64,000 nucleotides of DNA, from positions 70,733,695-70,797,694 of the forward strand of contig NC_054702.1 in assembly GCF_016097555.1 (NCBI RefSeq), written 5' to 3'. The notes beneath the pieces were generated by a model, which worked only from the letters and a program-made list of their open reading frames with translations, was not told where the DNA came from and did no database searches. Below, piece by piece: positions 50,195-61,807 of the stretch (position 1 is its first letter; each line of letters starts with the position of its first letter). Source of the DNA: Gigantopelta aegis (taxonomy: Eukaryota > Mollusca > Gastropoda > Neomphalida > Peltospiridae). Both the position numbers and the translations under genes were made by a program.

Positions 50195-53100
50195 ATACTA
50201 CACCCACACGTTATACCATCGACGTCCCAAACTGCGTTCACTTAACAAAAACACGAATACGATATTTACGGAAATATTATTCTACATTTTTCAGCTACGA
50301 TACGTGAAACAAAATAGATTTTAATCATTTAACGTAAAAAAATCAACAATTTGGATGTAAAACAAATCCATTCTAGTAAACAAAAGTGAAACACCCTACA
50401 GTAAACAGGAAAAAGTGCGACGTTTCTAACTGCGTCCAGGCGCATGCGTTTGCAAAAAGTATCGTAATGCGCATGTGCAGTTCATTATTTTCCATTTTTA
50501 AAACAACTACGTGAAAAAAGATGTTTCTTAATTATGCACAGTTGCCGAACACTTAATTTATTCAATTTTTTTAAAGGAAAAATTCAATTTGTCAAGCATT
50601 CTGTTCGGTCCGCGTTTTACCAACACACATCGCTCACACTTGATGTCAATACTGATAGGCATTACGTCCATACCTGCGCATAGTTTGTAAAATATAATTT
50701 TTTTAATGAATTGATTCTAAATTAACAAAATTTATATACTCAAAATTATTATGAATACTATTCACTACAATAAAGGCACAAAAATGTAGCATACCTTTTG
50801 CAGATCGAATATAATAATTGAAAACATATTCTAACAACAGGGGTCCTAAAAATCATAAAAAATTAAATTCTTTGGCCTTGTTGATCTGGCACGTGTGAGG
50901 TCATGTGACACGCATCGAATGTTAATTCATCTTTCTCCATTTTAAGTCAATTTCTACGAGTCATGTGGACCCCATATCGGTAATTTTAAGGAATAAACAA
51001 AATCGACTTAGTCAAATTAATGGTTTTAAGGGTTTGTAAAGTTTTGTATTTAAATAGGCCTACTTACTTTTCTCAACTTTATTGTTTATAAAAATGTTCC
51101 TGAACTGAGAAGAAAAACCTTATAAATGAACGACATGCCGATGACAACAAATCGGATGTTGATTGCGCGAACCGTGCATGAGAAAACAAAGTGAACGGAA
51201 TTTGAAGCATAACGCAGTTAGGGACGTTGACGATATATAAAAACAATCCCGGCTTTTCATATATATTTTATTGATTATTATCCACAATATATATATTTTT
51301 TCTTTATTATTACTGACTTTCCCCCTCATATCTCAGTACACGTGTAGACAAACGTCAACTGATAACCATTCACTGCAGTGTATACTATAGACTGTCATGT
51401 TCAGAACCGTGCTGTGTGGGAACGTCCTGTACAGAGCCGTCATCACTATATATATTTTTTAATACTCGCATACGCACACGTTAAATATATATTCTTTTTT
51501 TCCCGAGTATTATCCAAAATATACATATATTTTCTTTATATACAAAATATATATTTATTCCCTTTACTGTTATGTGTTTTCCACCATATCTAAGTATATA
51601 AAATACTAGACCGCCCTGTGTAGACGTCATCACTATATATATTTTTTAATACTATTATCCACAATATACATATATTTTCTATATCTCAGTATCTCATTAC
51701 ACGTAAAGACAAACGTCAACTGGTAACGACTGGTAACCGTTCACTGCAGCGTATACTATAGACCATCCTGTGCAGAACCGTGCTGTATAGGAAAGTCCTG
51801 TACAGAGCCGATACGGTTTTGGTCCCTTATGATCGTGGTATAACAAAGAATGACAAAGCAATGAAAAAATACAGCTATTGTCTGAGTTTGTTGGACCCTG
51901 ACGAGTGACGCACCACCTGTTTTATTATCTCCCCTGTTCTGAGCTAAGACGCCCATTGTCTTCTTTCCATTGGTTTTCACATACAACATTTGACCGAATA
52001 ATATTTGGCTAACACTATTCTATTATATGACGCATACATGACATTAATATACATACCGATATTATTTTATTCAAGTAAGTTAAATAATAACGCAATTTTT
52101 TTTCTGCACACTGGCTCCCCCAAAGTGTTACTGTAATAGTAATGTAAGTGTAATGCAAAACGGCAACCAGTCTTAATGTGGGTAGTAGACGTTTCACCCC
52201 CGAACCAGTTCGACACAAATCAGTTCAACCCCACTAAATGCATATGATAAAATAGTGCATATGTGGCAATGTACCTACATAAAAATAACATTGGTCCCAA
52301 GTTTGTTTGTCACTTTATTGCTAATCTGTAGGTGGGAGTCTTAAACTGTAATAGAATATTTGCTAATAAAGTTTTTTTTTTTGTGTGAACTTGTTGATGA
52401 TTTTTGGTGTGTGTGTTGGTGGGGGGTGTCTTTTTATGAGGAAGTTCCAATTCACATATAAATAATGATATACTCATTTGTGTTATTATTTTGCAAATAT
52501 ATGTCAAACATAAAAAAAATTGCACTGTTTAAAAGTATTTTTATGAAAATGATGTTTTCGCGCGCTTGAAATTATTGTTTTGAAAAGAGTGTTCGTGTGC
52601 ATAAAAATGAAAATATCAGAAAAATATTTCCATTAGGTTGGTCGCCCTGAGACCACCAGCCACTTTCAAATTTTTCGATTCATTTCCTGTCAGGAAGTAC
52701 ATCTGATTGGTCATGCAGACAGTTAGAAGAATGGTTAGCACTGCAGTCTGAATAGTATGCAGACTGAAAGCATTTAGTGGATAATATGGCAAGAGTCATT
52801 GAGTGCTTCAAGAATTCAAGGATTAGGTACAACTTGCCAAAAACTTTGTAATTGGCAGCTAGAGGAATACTGTCTTAACACTTGGTTGACTAAAGATAGT
52901 GACTGCACATGCATCGTACTGACTTTTAAAGAGCCTTTTTAAAGAACTGTTGTACTAGCATGTATTTCATTGCTGTACTATCAGTGATGTCCAGCTGCTA
53001 ATTGGTACATGTAGATCATGTACATACACCAGACAGTGCTCGATTTATACATGGCTGTGCATGTGCCTAACGAGGGCTTCTAGATTATAGTAGCCCCACT

Positions 53101-54613
53101 CCCATGGCTGTAGGGATATTCAATGTTGGGTTAGTAAACTACTATTGCCATGTCCAACGGCTAGTGATAAAATGTTGTAAAATGTTGCAGTAAAGTCTAT
53201 TTTGTAAATATGAATATCCTGCCCCCACCCCCAATGTTAGTGTTTTTAAGCTCTATCTCCCTCTTTAGGTGACATATCTGATTATTACTATTATTTAATA
53301 AAATTGTATTAACTTAAAGTAAAGTAGGACTGGTGAATTTTTAATCATGGCTAGTAGATCTATTAAATCACTGATCCCATGGCTAGTGGATTTTATACAA
53401 ATTCTAGAAGAGATGGCCTAACTATTAATAAGTGAAAACCAGTAGTAACATTCTTAATAAAAAAATAAAATAAAAAAACCTTTAAAAATGGGATGTTCTT
53501 TAATTGCCTATGTAGTGATCAGCACCATAGCTTCATTCTAAAACATTTATTAACCAAAGTGTGCCCTTTAATTAGATTTTTGCTCCTAAATCTTTTCACT
53601 TTAGTCACACAGTGTGCCTAATTCAGAATTCTATATGGCAAGAACTGCCAGAATACATGTTTGCATTGCGTTATAACTTGTAATTCATTCATTGATGTCT
53701 GATTTATTTTCAGTTTGACCCAGCAGTTCAGCGGTTCATGTCTATGAGAGCAACTAATTTCGACCACTTTAAAGCTACACCAAAAACCGTGTGGGCAGGC
53801 ATTTTCTTTGTAGTAGTACCAGCTGGTTTCTTGTGTTACAAGACAATCACATTAAGAGTAAGTCTATACATGTATATCAGTGATAGAAATAAGCAGAATT
53901 TTTCATTAGTCCTCCGGACAACTACATTGACAAATCTACTTGTCCAGCAGTATTTTCACTTGTCCAAATAAATGCTATGTTTTATTCAAGTACAAAGACC
54001 ACATTTTTGTTTGCTCAAAATGAAACTACATTGAACAGTTTTACTTGTCCACTGGACAACCATTGAGGTACACTTTGCTTGTCCGAGCAGATTTTCACTT
54101 GTCAAGACAAACAGACAAGTGCTTATTTCGAACACTGAATATGTATTCATCATTTCATGTTTTAGTTTTTTGTGTATACATGTACAGTTGTGTTTGCAAA
54201 AAAAAGCTCACCTGTTAAGATTATAATGCATACATGTATTTAAAAAGAATTTCACATCAAAAACATGTATACACCTTCATGTTCACATGATGGCATGGAT
54301 AGCAATAGCGGGGTGGGCCGCCTTGCTTAAATGGAGCAGTGAGAATACTGCTATGCTTATATGCATTATATCAATAAACTTGCAAGATCAGATTATTGGA
54401 AAGTAGACCTAAGATGAGATATTTTTAATCTACCAGAAATGCAGTTTTGGAAAATGGGGTAAAGAATGTTTGACAAGATGAAATATATATAATGTTTTTT
54501 ATGACAATTTATTGTAACATATTATTATACTTTTTTTTCAGGCTGAACGAGAAAAGAAGTATCGTGCAGGTTTAGTGCCATACAAGGACAGAGATTTTAA
54601 ATTCATGTATTAA
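46859..54613 (+). CDS. NDUFB4: NADH:ubiquinone oxidoreductase subunit B4 (complex I B15), 3 exons, 129 aa
   Basis: Accessory subunit of mitochondrial complex I, in the membrane arm at the inner membrane. Exons 46859-47032, 53714-53857 and 54542-54613 all join in phase 0 and give 129 residues, the same length as I recall for human NDUFB4. The N terminus has SPDEMKAIQERAQVRATLKA, comparable to the SPE...RAQAERLAIRAQLK region of the human protein; the middle has TNFDHFKATPKTVWAG and one membrane helix (GIFFVVVPAGFLCY); the end has EREKKYRAGL...DRDFKFMY. There is no cleavable presequence, as usual for this subunit. Candidate polyadenylation signals AATAAA are at 54892-54897 and 54896-54901. Intron 1 (6.7 kb) is crowded with transposon remnants. 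The gene is divergent from Scm. Confidence 0.92.
47102..47303. mobile_element. CAGGCC-ended inverted-repeat element
   Basis: Ends CAGGCCTCTGA and TCAGAGGCCTG; flanks TATGA and TATCA match at four of five. Begins 69 bases after NDUFB4 exon 1. Confidence 0.7.
47459..48546. mobile_element. Non-autonomous DNA element, 5-bp TSD family, copy 2
   Basis: Same family as 42848-43995, collinear and similar throughout. Ends CAGTGTTTTCGC and GCGAGAACACTG, flanked by a perfect AAGTG duplication (47454-47458, 48547-48551). Lies in NDUFB4 intron 1. A third remnant, only the right end, is at 54301-54353. Confidence 0.85.
48725..48940 (-). mobile_element. SINE, type A, tail-less
   Basis: Core and head are recognisable (plus strand GTAGCAAGGGATCTTTTATA, GGTGCACTGGCTGGACC, TTTTACCACTGGGCTACATC). 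Tail missing. Lies in NDUFB4 intron 1, antisense. Confidence 0.7.
49701..51960. repeat. Complex 2.26-kb repeat region with inverted ends and internal direct repeats
   Basis: The ends ACAATGGGCGTCTTAGCT and AGCTAAGACGCCCATTGT are inverted complements, with similarity continuing for about 80 bases. Inside, a 68-bp unit (CACCATATCTAAGTATATAA) recurs at about 50048 and 51556, and another of about 130 bp at about 51330 and 51676. A piece of the 44836 element lies at 51010-51205. No coding recognised. Confidence 0.65.
53070..53408. mobile_element. Repeat C copy in NDUFB4 intron 1
   Basis: Uninterrupted copy: GGGCTTCTAGATTATAGTAG at the left, ACAAATTCTAGAAG at the right, about 300 bases before exon 2. 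It shows the pre-insertion state of the site used by the element at 36568. Confidence 0.72.
53714..53857 (+). CDS. NDUFB4: NDUFB4 exon 2
   Basis: TTTTCAG acceptor and GTAAGT donor bound 48 codons encoding FDPAVQRFMSMRATNFDHFK and the single transmembrane helix. This is the best-conserved part of the subunit. Confidence 0.93.
53878..54137. mobile_element. Short CAGTG-ended element (repeat D), copy 1
   Basis: Ends CAGTGATAGAAATAAGCA and GTGCTTATTTCGAACACTG; flanks TATAT and AATAT differ by one base. Internal repeated ACTTGTCC motifs. Starts 20 bases after NDUFB4 exon 2. Confidence 0.72.
54301..54353. repeat. Right-end remnant of the 42848-43995 element family
   Basis: Reads GCAATAGCGGGGTGGGCCGC then CTTAAATGGAGCAGTGAGAA and TACTG, matching the last 50 bases of the copy ending at 48546. 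Lies in NDUFB4 intron 2. Confidence 0.7.
54542..54613 (+). CDS. NDUFB4: NDUFB4 exon 3 with stop
   Basis: T-rich tract then CAG acceptor; 23 codons (AEREKKYRAGLVPYKDRDFK FMY) and TAA at 54611-54613. The charged C-terminal tail ending in an aromatic residue matches the family. Confidence 0.92.
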   Translation, partial: AEREKKYRAGLVPYKDRDFKFMY

Positions 54614-54970
54614 GTAGGAAGACATTATTGCGTTGTACCTGTACAGATTATGTGTGACATTTGTATCTGAATAACAGTCAAGATATGACGAATGTTCTAT
54701 GAACTAACAACTATGATGGTGACATGGCTGCTGTGACTGACTGTCAAAAGCTAATATTCATTTGGGTTCTTCTTTTTTTGTAAAGACAAAGGACATTACG
54801 GAGAATGGTAACAGGAACAGTCAGTGTTTTATTGATGGCTGCCGGTTCTCGTAGACTAGAGCAGATAGAACTGCTGTTATTTATATACACAAATAAATAA
54901 AAGGCTAAAACACGATGTGTGTGAGTTTTTAATAGTTTAGTGCAACAATATGGGATTAGAAAATGATTTC

Positions 54971-55206
54971 CAGTGATAGAAATAATCAGAATTAGTCCAC
55001 CGGACATGTATATTTACAAATCTACTTGTCCATCAATATTTCTACTTGGCCAAATAAGTTGTTGGTTTTGTTCAAGAGCAAGGACAATGTTTTGATTGCT
55101 TAAAATGAAACAGCATTATAAATTTTTGCTTGTCCACTGGACAACCACTAAGGTTCATTTTGCTTGCAGATTATCACAAACAGATAAGTCCTTATTTAGA
55201 ACACTA
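54971..55206. mobile_element. Short CAGTG-ended element (repeat D), copy 2
   Basis: Ends CAGTGATAGAAATAATCAG and CTTATTTAGAACACTA, flanked by perfect ATTTC (54966-54970, 55207-55211). Similar to 53878-54137 along its length. Confidence 0.78.
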
Positions 55207-55462
55207 ATTTCGTATTTAGACTTGGTCTATGTTGTATATTTTTAATAACAAAATCATGATGTCGGCAAATTTACAGGGCAGACTAAGTCTAAATATGAAA
55301 GCAGCATGAAATCTCTCTTATTATGGATAATAAAGTATGAAAATGTAATACATATCCGTGTGTTAAGAAGAAGCTGGTTTTCGTCTTGTAGCTAATACCT
55401 CTTGATGTTTAGCCATTTTCTGGTCATATTTGTTATTTAAAACAAAATGTCACTTGAATGTA

Positions 55463-57063
55463 TACTACTCAAAAGAATTTACGGGTCAGACGATATTTTC
55501 GACATTATTTTCTGAATGTCAATTATATTAGCTAGACCATAATGTCACGCATGGTATTGTTCCATTTTGACGAAAGTGGGTCTAAGCAACCCATAAATGA
55601 ATTAAAATCCACTGTCATTGACACTGTCGACTAGTTCTAATGGCGAAAACATGCTTACATTTGCACGTAAATTAGGGCGAAAGAGAAAGGTCTGCTAAGT
55701 GCCCATAACTTGCTTTTTCACAAAGCGCTTCATTTGCATGCTTTGCATGTGTATTCCATGTTCCCAATGCTGAATTTCCGTATAATTGGAGCTTGCGTTC
55801 CTGTACGGTGCACACTCCAAATTCGACAATGGTACGACGTCAACTGCCTATCGAAGATCGAGGAAGGGCTATTGCTTGGCTTCAGGATGGCAATACGCAA
55901 AGAAATGTTGCTCTGAGACTTGGTGTCAGTCAGAGTGTCGTTGGCCGACTGTGGCAACGGTACCAAGCAACGAATTCTGTTCAGAATCGTCCACGTTCGG
56001 GAAGACCCCGAAGCACTACAAATAGAGAGGACCGCTACATCACCAATATGGCTCTACGTCAACGCACAACCACTGCACGCCGATTATGTGACAATCTGCG
56101 GACTGCGACTGAAACTCGAGTGTCTGATCAAACCATACGCAATCGTCTGAGAGCCAATAATCTACGCTGCCGTCGCCAGGCTGTTCGACCACCACTCCTA
56201 CCACATCATAGAACGGCCAGACGTCACTGGTGCACACTTCATCTGCAGTGGCAACGTGTTCAGTGGGGTCGAGTGATGTTCACTGATGAGTCCAGGTTTA
56301 GTCTCCAGTTCAACGATGGTCGGGTTCGTGTCTACAGACGTCCTGGGGAGCGCTTCGCTGACGTTAACGTTAGACAACGTCACCGTTTCGGTGGTGGCAG
56401 CGTCATGGTGTGGGGCGGCATCTCTATCCACCACAGGACCCCCCTCTATGTGGTGGATGGCAATCTGAATGGAATCCGCTATCTGAATGAGATTATCCGG
56501 CCGTTGGTTCTCCCAGGCCTTCAGCAGATTGGCGGCGGGGCAGTTCTGCAGGATGACAATGCCAGACCCCACCGCGCCAGGGTGGTAACGGACTCTCAGA
56601 CAACAAGGTATCGCCAGGATGGATTGGCCAGCATATTCGCCTGACTTGGCCCCAATAGAGCACGCCTGGGACGAATTAGGCAGGAGAGTTCGGAATAACC
56701 ATGCCCCTCCGGCCAACCTTCATGATCTGGGTCAACTTCTTATGACAGAGTGGCAGGCCATTCCCCAAGAGTTCTGCAGACGTCTGATCAACAGCATGAG
56801 GCAACGATGTGTCGAGTGTATTCGCGCCAGGGGTGGATTCACACACTATTAAACGAATGTTCTAATGTGTAAAATCCATGTTTGACAACCTTCAACTTTG
56901 ACAGCATGTCATGTGACTTTCTTGTATACAGTGACGTTTATTTGTGTTTTTTTGTAAATATGGAACAATAAATAAAAAATTTGGTGTAGTTTACATCATC
57001 AATCTAATACACTGAAACTTATTTGGTTATAAATTTTTGACCCTTAAATTCTTTTGAGTAGTA
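55463..57063 (+). mobile_element. Tc1/mariner-like element with terminal inverted repeats
   Basis: Inverted ends TACTACTCAAAAGAATTTA on the left and its complement on the right (57040-57063), differing by a base or two further in, flanked by TA on both sides (the surrounding TATA makes the exact TA ambiguous). The transposase lies in the middle. Size about 1.6 kb is normal for the superfamily. Confidence 0.9.
55829..56852 (+). pseudogene. Tc1/mariner-like transposase (DD34E), one frameshift
   Basis: DNA-cut-and-paste transposase. Start MVRRQLPIEDRGRAIAWLQD begins the helix-turn-helix DNA-binding part (NVALRLGVSQSVVGRLWQRY), followed by NRPRSGRPRSTT, which resembles the AT-hook-like linker. 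Catalytic residues: first Asp in FTDESRF (about residue 153), second Asp in DDNARPH (about 243), Glu in LAPIEHAW after correcting the frame, with 34 residues between the last two. The frame breaks near 56593, where GACTCTC appears where a GAC TTx CTC reading would restore the frame; this looks like loss of two bases or gain of one. The second half then reads RMDWPAYSPDLAPIEHAWDE to GGFTHY and TAA. Otherwise intact, suggesting a fairly young inactive copy. Confidence 0.92.
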
Positions 57064-57170
57064 TACAATATATAAAAGCATGTACTGGTGTGTACATCTG
57101 TGTTGAATCAACTTTACTCAGCATTTCAAAAGTAATGGAATGTTTGTTAAAGATGTGTGCCAGAAAAGTT

Positions 57171-57898
57171 AGAGTTTGTTGTTTTTAACGACACTACTAT
57201 TTTAAAGCACATTGATTTATTAATAATTGGCTTTTGGATGTCGAACATTTGGAAAATTTGACATAGTGTTAAAGAGGAAACACTATATGTCATAGGAAGG
57301 ACGTTTTATTTAACGACACACTCAACACATTGTATTTATGGTTATATGGCGTCAAACATATGGTTAAGGACCACACAGATATTGAAAGAGGAAACCTGCT
57401 GTCACCACTTCATGGGCTACTCTTTTCGATTAGCAGCAAAGGATCTTTTATATGCACCATACCATAGACAGGATAGCACATACCACGGCCTTTGATGTAC
57501 CAGTCATGGTGCACTGGCTGGAGCAAGAAATAGTGCAATGGGCCCACTGACTGGGATCGATCCCAAACCAACCACGCATCAAGTGAGCGCTGTACCACTG
57601 GGCTACACCTCGCTCCTCAAAATGTCAGGGTTTTACGTGCAGTCAGAACAAGCTGTTGTAGCGCATGCCAGTCATTGGTGCAGTTGCCAGCCTGTACCGG
57701 TTCGTCTGTCCAGGAGTTTTCTATTAGTAGCAAGGTGTGTTTTATATGCACCATCCAACAGACGGGATAGCACATACACGTACCACAGCAATGGTGCGAG
57801 GTTGGAACAAAAATTAGCCCAATGGGCCCACTGACTGGGATTGATCCTAGACGGACAGTGCATCAAGCAAGCACTTGACCACTGGGCTAAGTCCTGCA
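57171..57898 (-). mobile_element. Compound SINE block
   Basis: An A2 tail fragment (57171-57290) is followed by a near-complete type A copy (57291-57617), a short unknown spacer, and a further head-plus-core copy (57717-57898). All are on the minus strand. The outer two could be one A2 SINE interrupted by the middle one, but no clean duplication was found. Confidence 0.6.
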
Positions 57899-58856
57899 CC
57901 TGGCTTTGCCAGAATTGATTACTTTGGAGTAGGGATGGGAGGCAGTGTGTTTTCATATACTCACAAAATAAAATACACAATCATTATTCAAACCATGTTT
58001 ACAAATGGAAAATAGACCCATCAATCAGTGTATCCCCCTCCCCAAATGATAAATTCTTTAACAGCCCTAACCACAGCTATCTTCAGTCGGCAGCATTTAT
58101 GTGGCAAACATATGGCAATGGCATTCAGACTGATACATGTAGGTACAGAGTTTGCATTGAGATTGATTTTTATCAGCTCATTTGGGAGGTGTGCAAGGCA
58201 ACTACACAACTCACACCAACCATCAACACTGGTACCAGACAGGTAGACCAGAACAGCATGCTTGAACCGTATTTGGATTTAAAAATGAAAATGAAATATG
58301 CAACATGGAGGTTTACCATAGTGTGGTGATCATGCAATGGTCTGTATGGAATGTATTTGCTCCATATAGATGGACAGTACCTTAATATCACACAACTGGA
58401 TAAAAACTGAATTAATGTATGAGATTTTAAAAATTATATTTACCACTAAATGTAACCACAGGAAAGTTTACATGGGGTGTAGTGGCTTTCCTCCCAAAAT
58501 ACGACCACTGTGTAAATAGCCAGCCTTCATTAGTTGAGGCTATATACTGTGTATACATCCACTTCTATATTAAGTGACAAAGATGGCAGCGTTCATTGGT
58601 GTTGCATTTATGAAATCATCTTTGTATGCAATATTTAGTACAATGAGTTTACAGTAGTGAACTGGACCCGAGCACAAAACACGAAAAGATTCTTGCAACA
58701 TTGTGCTAGTACAAGGAAGGCAGTTGGCAGTGCAAATAATATTACTGAACATTTTATTCAGATTTGTAATATAGGAGAAAAAAGGAATATTTGTTCAGCA
58801 AATTTTAAACTACCAGTTGGACACATGGTTACTTTGATACGAAACCTGATGCCAAC

Positions 58857-59101
58857 ACCGGCCTGGGTGGTGGCGTCATCGGACATGAGGCTGGTAGGTA
58901 CTGGGTTCGCAGCTCGGTACCGGCTCTCACCCAGAGCGATATTTAACAACTCGATGGGTAGGTGTAAGACCACTGCACCTTCTGGTCTCTCACAAACCAC
59001 TAACAACTAACCCACTGTCCTGGACAGACAGGCCAGATAGCCGAGCTGTGTGCCCAGGACAGTGTGCTTGAACCTTAATTGGATATAAGCTGAAATGAAA
59101 T
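58857..59101 (+). mobile_element. SINE, type B
   Basis: tRNA-like head with GGCCTGGGTGGTGGCGTCAT and a B-box-like GGTACTGGGTTCGCAGC, body with CCACTGTCCTGGACAGACAG, end CTTGAACCTTAATTGGATAT. Related copies: 20395-20544 (-) and the head at 36200-36366. Confidence 0.65.
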
Positions 59102-59313
59102 GATGCCCCCACACACTTCTAAAAGCAGCAAGAAAATTTTAAAAGCACTTTCACTTAGATAGAACAGAACATACCAATGCCGTTGGTGTAGGCTACCAGT
59201 CACCAATATGTTGGAATGAGAAGAAACTCCCCATCATTGGGGCGATTGATCCTATAGCAATTAAATTGCACCCAGGAAGTGTTTTTGCATTAAGTTACAT
59301 CATATCCCTTGTG

Positions 59314-59931
59314 GGCGGGACGTAGCCCAGTGGTAAAGCACTCACTCGATGTGCAGTTGGTCTGGGATCGATCGCTGTTGGTGGGCCCATTTCTCATTCC
59401 AGCCAGTGCACCACAACTGGTATATCAATGGCTGTGGTATGTACTACCCTGTCTGTGGGATGGTGCATATAAAAGATCCCTTGCTGCTAGTCGAAAAGAG
59501 TAGCTCATGAAGTGACGACAGCGGGTTACCTCTCTCAATATCTATGTGGTCCTTAACCATGTCTGATGCCATATAACTGTAAATAAAATGTGTTGAAAGA
59601 AAGAAATGTTTTATTTAACAACGCACTCAACACAATGTATTTTAATTTTATATGGTTAAGGACCACACACATATTGAGAGAGGAAACCCGTTGTCGCCAC
59701 TTCATGGGCTACTCACAGAAAGGGATCTTTTATATGCACCATCCCACAGACAGGTTAGTACATACCACAGCCTTTGTTATACCAGTCGTGGTGCACTGGC
59801 TGGAACGAGAAATAGCCCAATGGGCCCCATCGACGGGGATCGATCCCACACTGACAGCGCTGTACCACTGGGCTATGTCTCGCCCCTAAAATGTGTTGAG
59901 TGCGTCGTTAAATAAAACATTTCTTTCCTTC
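59314..59931 (+). mobile_element. SINE, type A (outer), interrupted by a second SINE
   Basis: Flanked by ATATCCCTTGTG (59302-59313) and ATGTCCCTTGTG (59932-59943), a 12-bp target duplication with one difference. Head GGCGGGACGTAGCCCAGTGG, full core and tail. The tail is split at 59597-59899 by an inverted SINE plus its own duplication. Confidence 0.88.
59597..59887 (-). mobile_element. SINE, type A (inner), nested
   Basis: Head on the right (plus strand CTGGGCTATGTCTCGCCCC), pyrimidine-rich 3' end on the left. Flanked by the perfect 12-bp duplication AAAATGTGTTGA (59585-59596 and 59888-59899), which is part of the outer SINE tail. Confidence 0.9.
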
Positions 59932-60763
59932 ATGTCCCTTGTGAGCAACTTGGATCCATGCAACCAGATGAAATGATTTTTAGCTAAATAGTCAGGTTTT
60001 ATGAGTTACTGCAAATAGATAGAAGTTAATTTAACTTTTTAGGCATGGAAGGGCAAAAATTGAGAGAAAGCAGATACAGAAAAGGGTGTTAAGATGTGCA
60101 AATTTCAAAAATCCAGTTTAACACATGGATATAATGGATTTATTCATTTTTAGTGAGGAAGATGTAATATCCTGGTCAGCTAGGCATTTTTGAAAGAATT
60201 AGACTGCCTTTATGTTAGTTTACCATAAAGTTTTAAGTACTGTAGATGTCCTACCCTCACCCAAGAATGTGAAACACTAGGCCAAATTATTAAAATGTAC
60301 AAAGCAAGATTTAGAAGTTTAAAATAGGCTTTCAACGATGTACATTATTAACAACATCAAGCCATTGCAAATGTCAGATCAGACAGAAACCCATGTGGCA
60401 TATAGATATGCAACAAGTATTTACAACGAAGCTTCAGTGACACGTGTATACACAGAGGAACCTGCAATTTTCTCATTTCAAAATGGCTATTTGGGGATCT
60501 TAACACATACATCATTATTTTCAGTCAAAAACATGACATATACCTACTTCTCCTGAAAAAGCAACACGGAATCCTTGATATGAAGCCATTGAAGGACAGT
60601 ATACTCATATCCTTTGATGTACCAGTCAAAGGAATCTTGTTGAAATGAGAGAAAAAACTTGCATCCACCACAGGCAAGACATCCACCCCTAAAATGTGAA
60701 CATGACTGGAGCCACCATTAACTAAGTGGACACTATACAGATAAAGCTGTTAAGACAAATTAA

Positions 60764-61076
60764 AGTTTGTTTTGTTTAACGACACCACTAGAGCACATTG
60801 ATTAATTAATCATCTCCCTAATGTATGTTAAACATTTGGCAATTCCGACTCGTAGTCATCAGAGGTAAACCCACAACATTTTTCCTATTGCAGCAAAGGA
60901 TCTTTTTTATGCACTTTACCACAGACAGGAAAGTACATACCACGATCTTTGACCAGTTGACTGGCTGGAACGAGAAAAAACTCAGTTGAATGGATCCACC
61001 AAGGTGGTTCGATCCTGCAATGCAAGCACCTACAGAGAGCACTCTACCAACTGAGCTAAATCCCACCCCGTTAAGA
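60764..61076 (-). mobile_element. SINE, type A2, with a well-preserved tRNA-like head
   Basis: On the minus strand the head reads TTTAGCTCAGTTGGTAGAGT (A box) and CAGGATCGAACC (B box), closer to a real tRNA than the type A head. Core and A2 tail (TAGTGGTGTCGTTAAAC) follow. Confidence 0.78.
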
Positions 61077-61807
61077 CAAACAAAAAGAACCAAAAGGAAT
61101 CCTTCAAATCCATTTACTTCAAACTGTAAATCTACAAATGTACATGTGCACATGAAATGTCTAGTAACAAAAATATTCAATCACAAAAAAGTGATACTTT
61201 AACTTATTTCTGCCATAGGCCTACAGAGTTGTACAAATATATCAGTATAAAAGTCATTACAAACTGTATATGATCCAAAACCTACTTTAAAAATCCTATA
61301 TATGACAGACCTTAATTGCCATGAAAAAACAAGCGTATCTAGCATTTTGGAGTACAATTTTTTTTTAAACCGTGTCTCAATTGAGTGATGAGGAGTCAGT
61401 GTGATAGCTATTGTCCCTTAAACGGCAAGGTTTCACGAGTGCAGGGAATTAATGAGAGCAGAAACATCCTGTATTTACATATTATAGGGTATACTAATTG
61501 TAAGGGATTGGATTTGGGTTTTTAGCCTACAAACATTATAATCCTGATGCACTGGTTGGAACAGTATATATAGCTAATGTATGCACTGATGTTAGTCAAT
61601 CCTGTGGCTGCCCCATCAAATCTTGGACTGCAGCTGCATCATGGAGCTAATCATATATGAATAGTTTTTTTCAATTATACATTGTAAAACAGATAAATGT
61701 TATATCACAAATGTTTTCACTGTAGAAAACAGTCTAGCAGTAGCACATCTCAGAAGAATATTTTCAGAAATTTTGGAGAGGAAAGAAGAACAACATTTTT
61801 ATTATTA

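Noticed and set aside
55730-56716. Minus-strand open frames over the transposase
   Set aside because: Shadow frames of the plus-strand Tc1/mariner-like gene.
60990-61076. Possible functional tRNA gene on the minus strand (A box TTTAGCTCAGTTGGTAGAGT, B box GGATCGAACC)
   Set aside because: It continues into SINE core and tail, and no complete acceptor stem or 3' half consistent with a tRNA is present; it is a SINE head.
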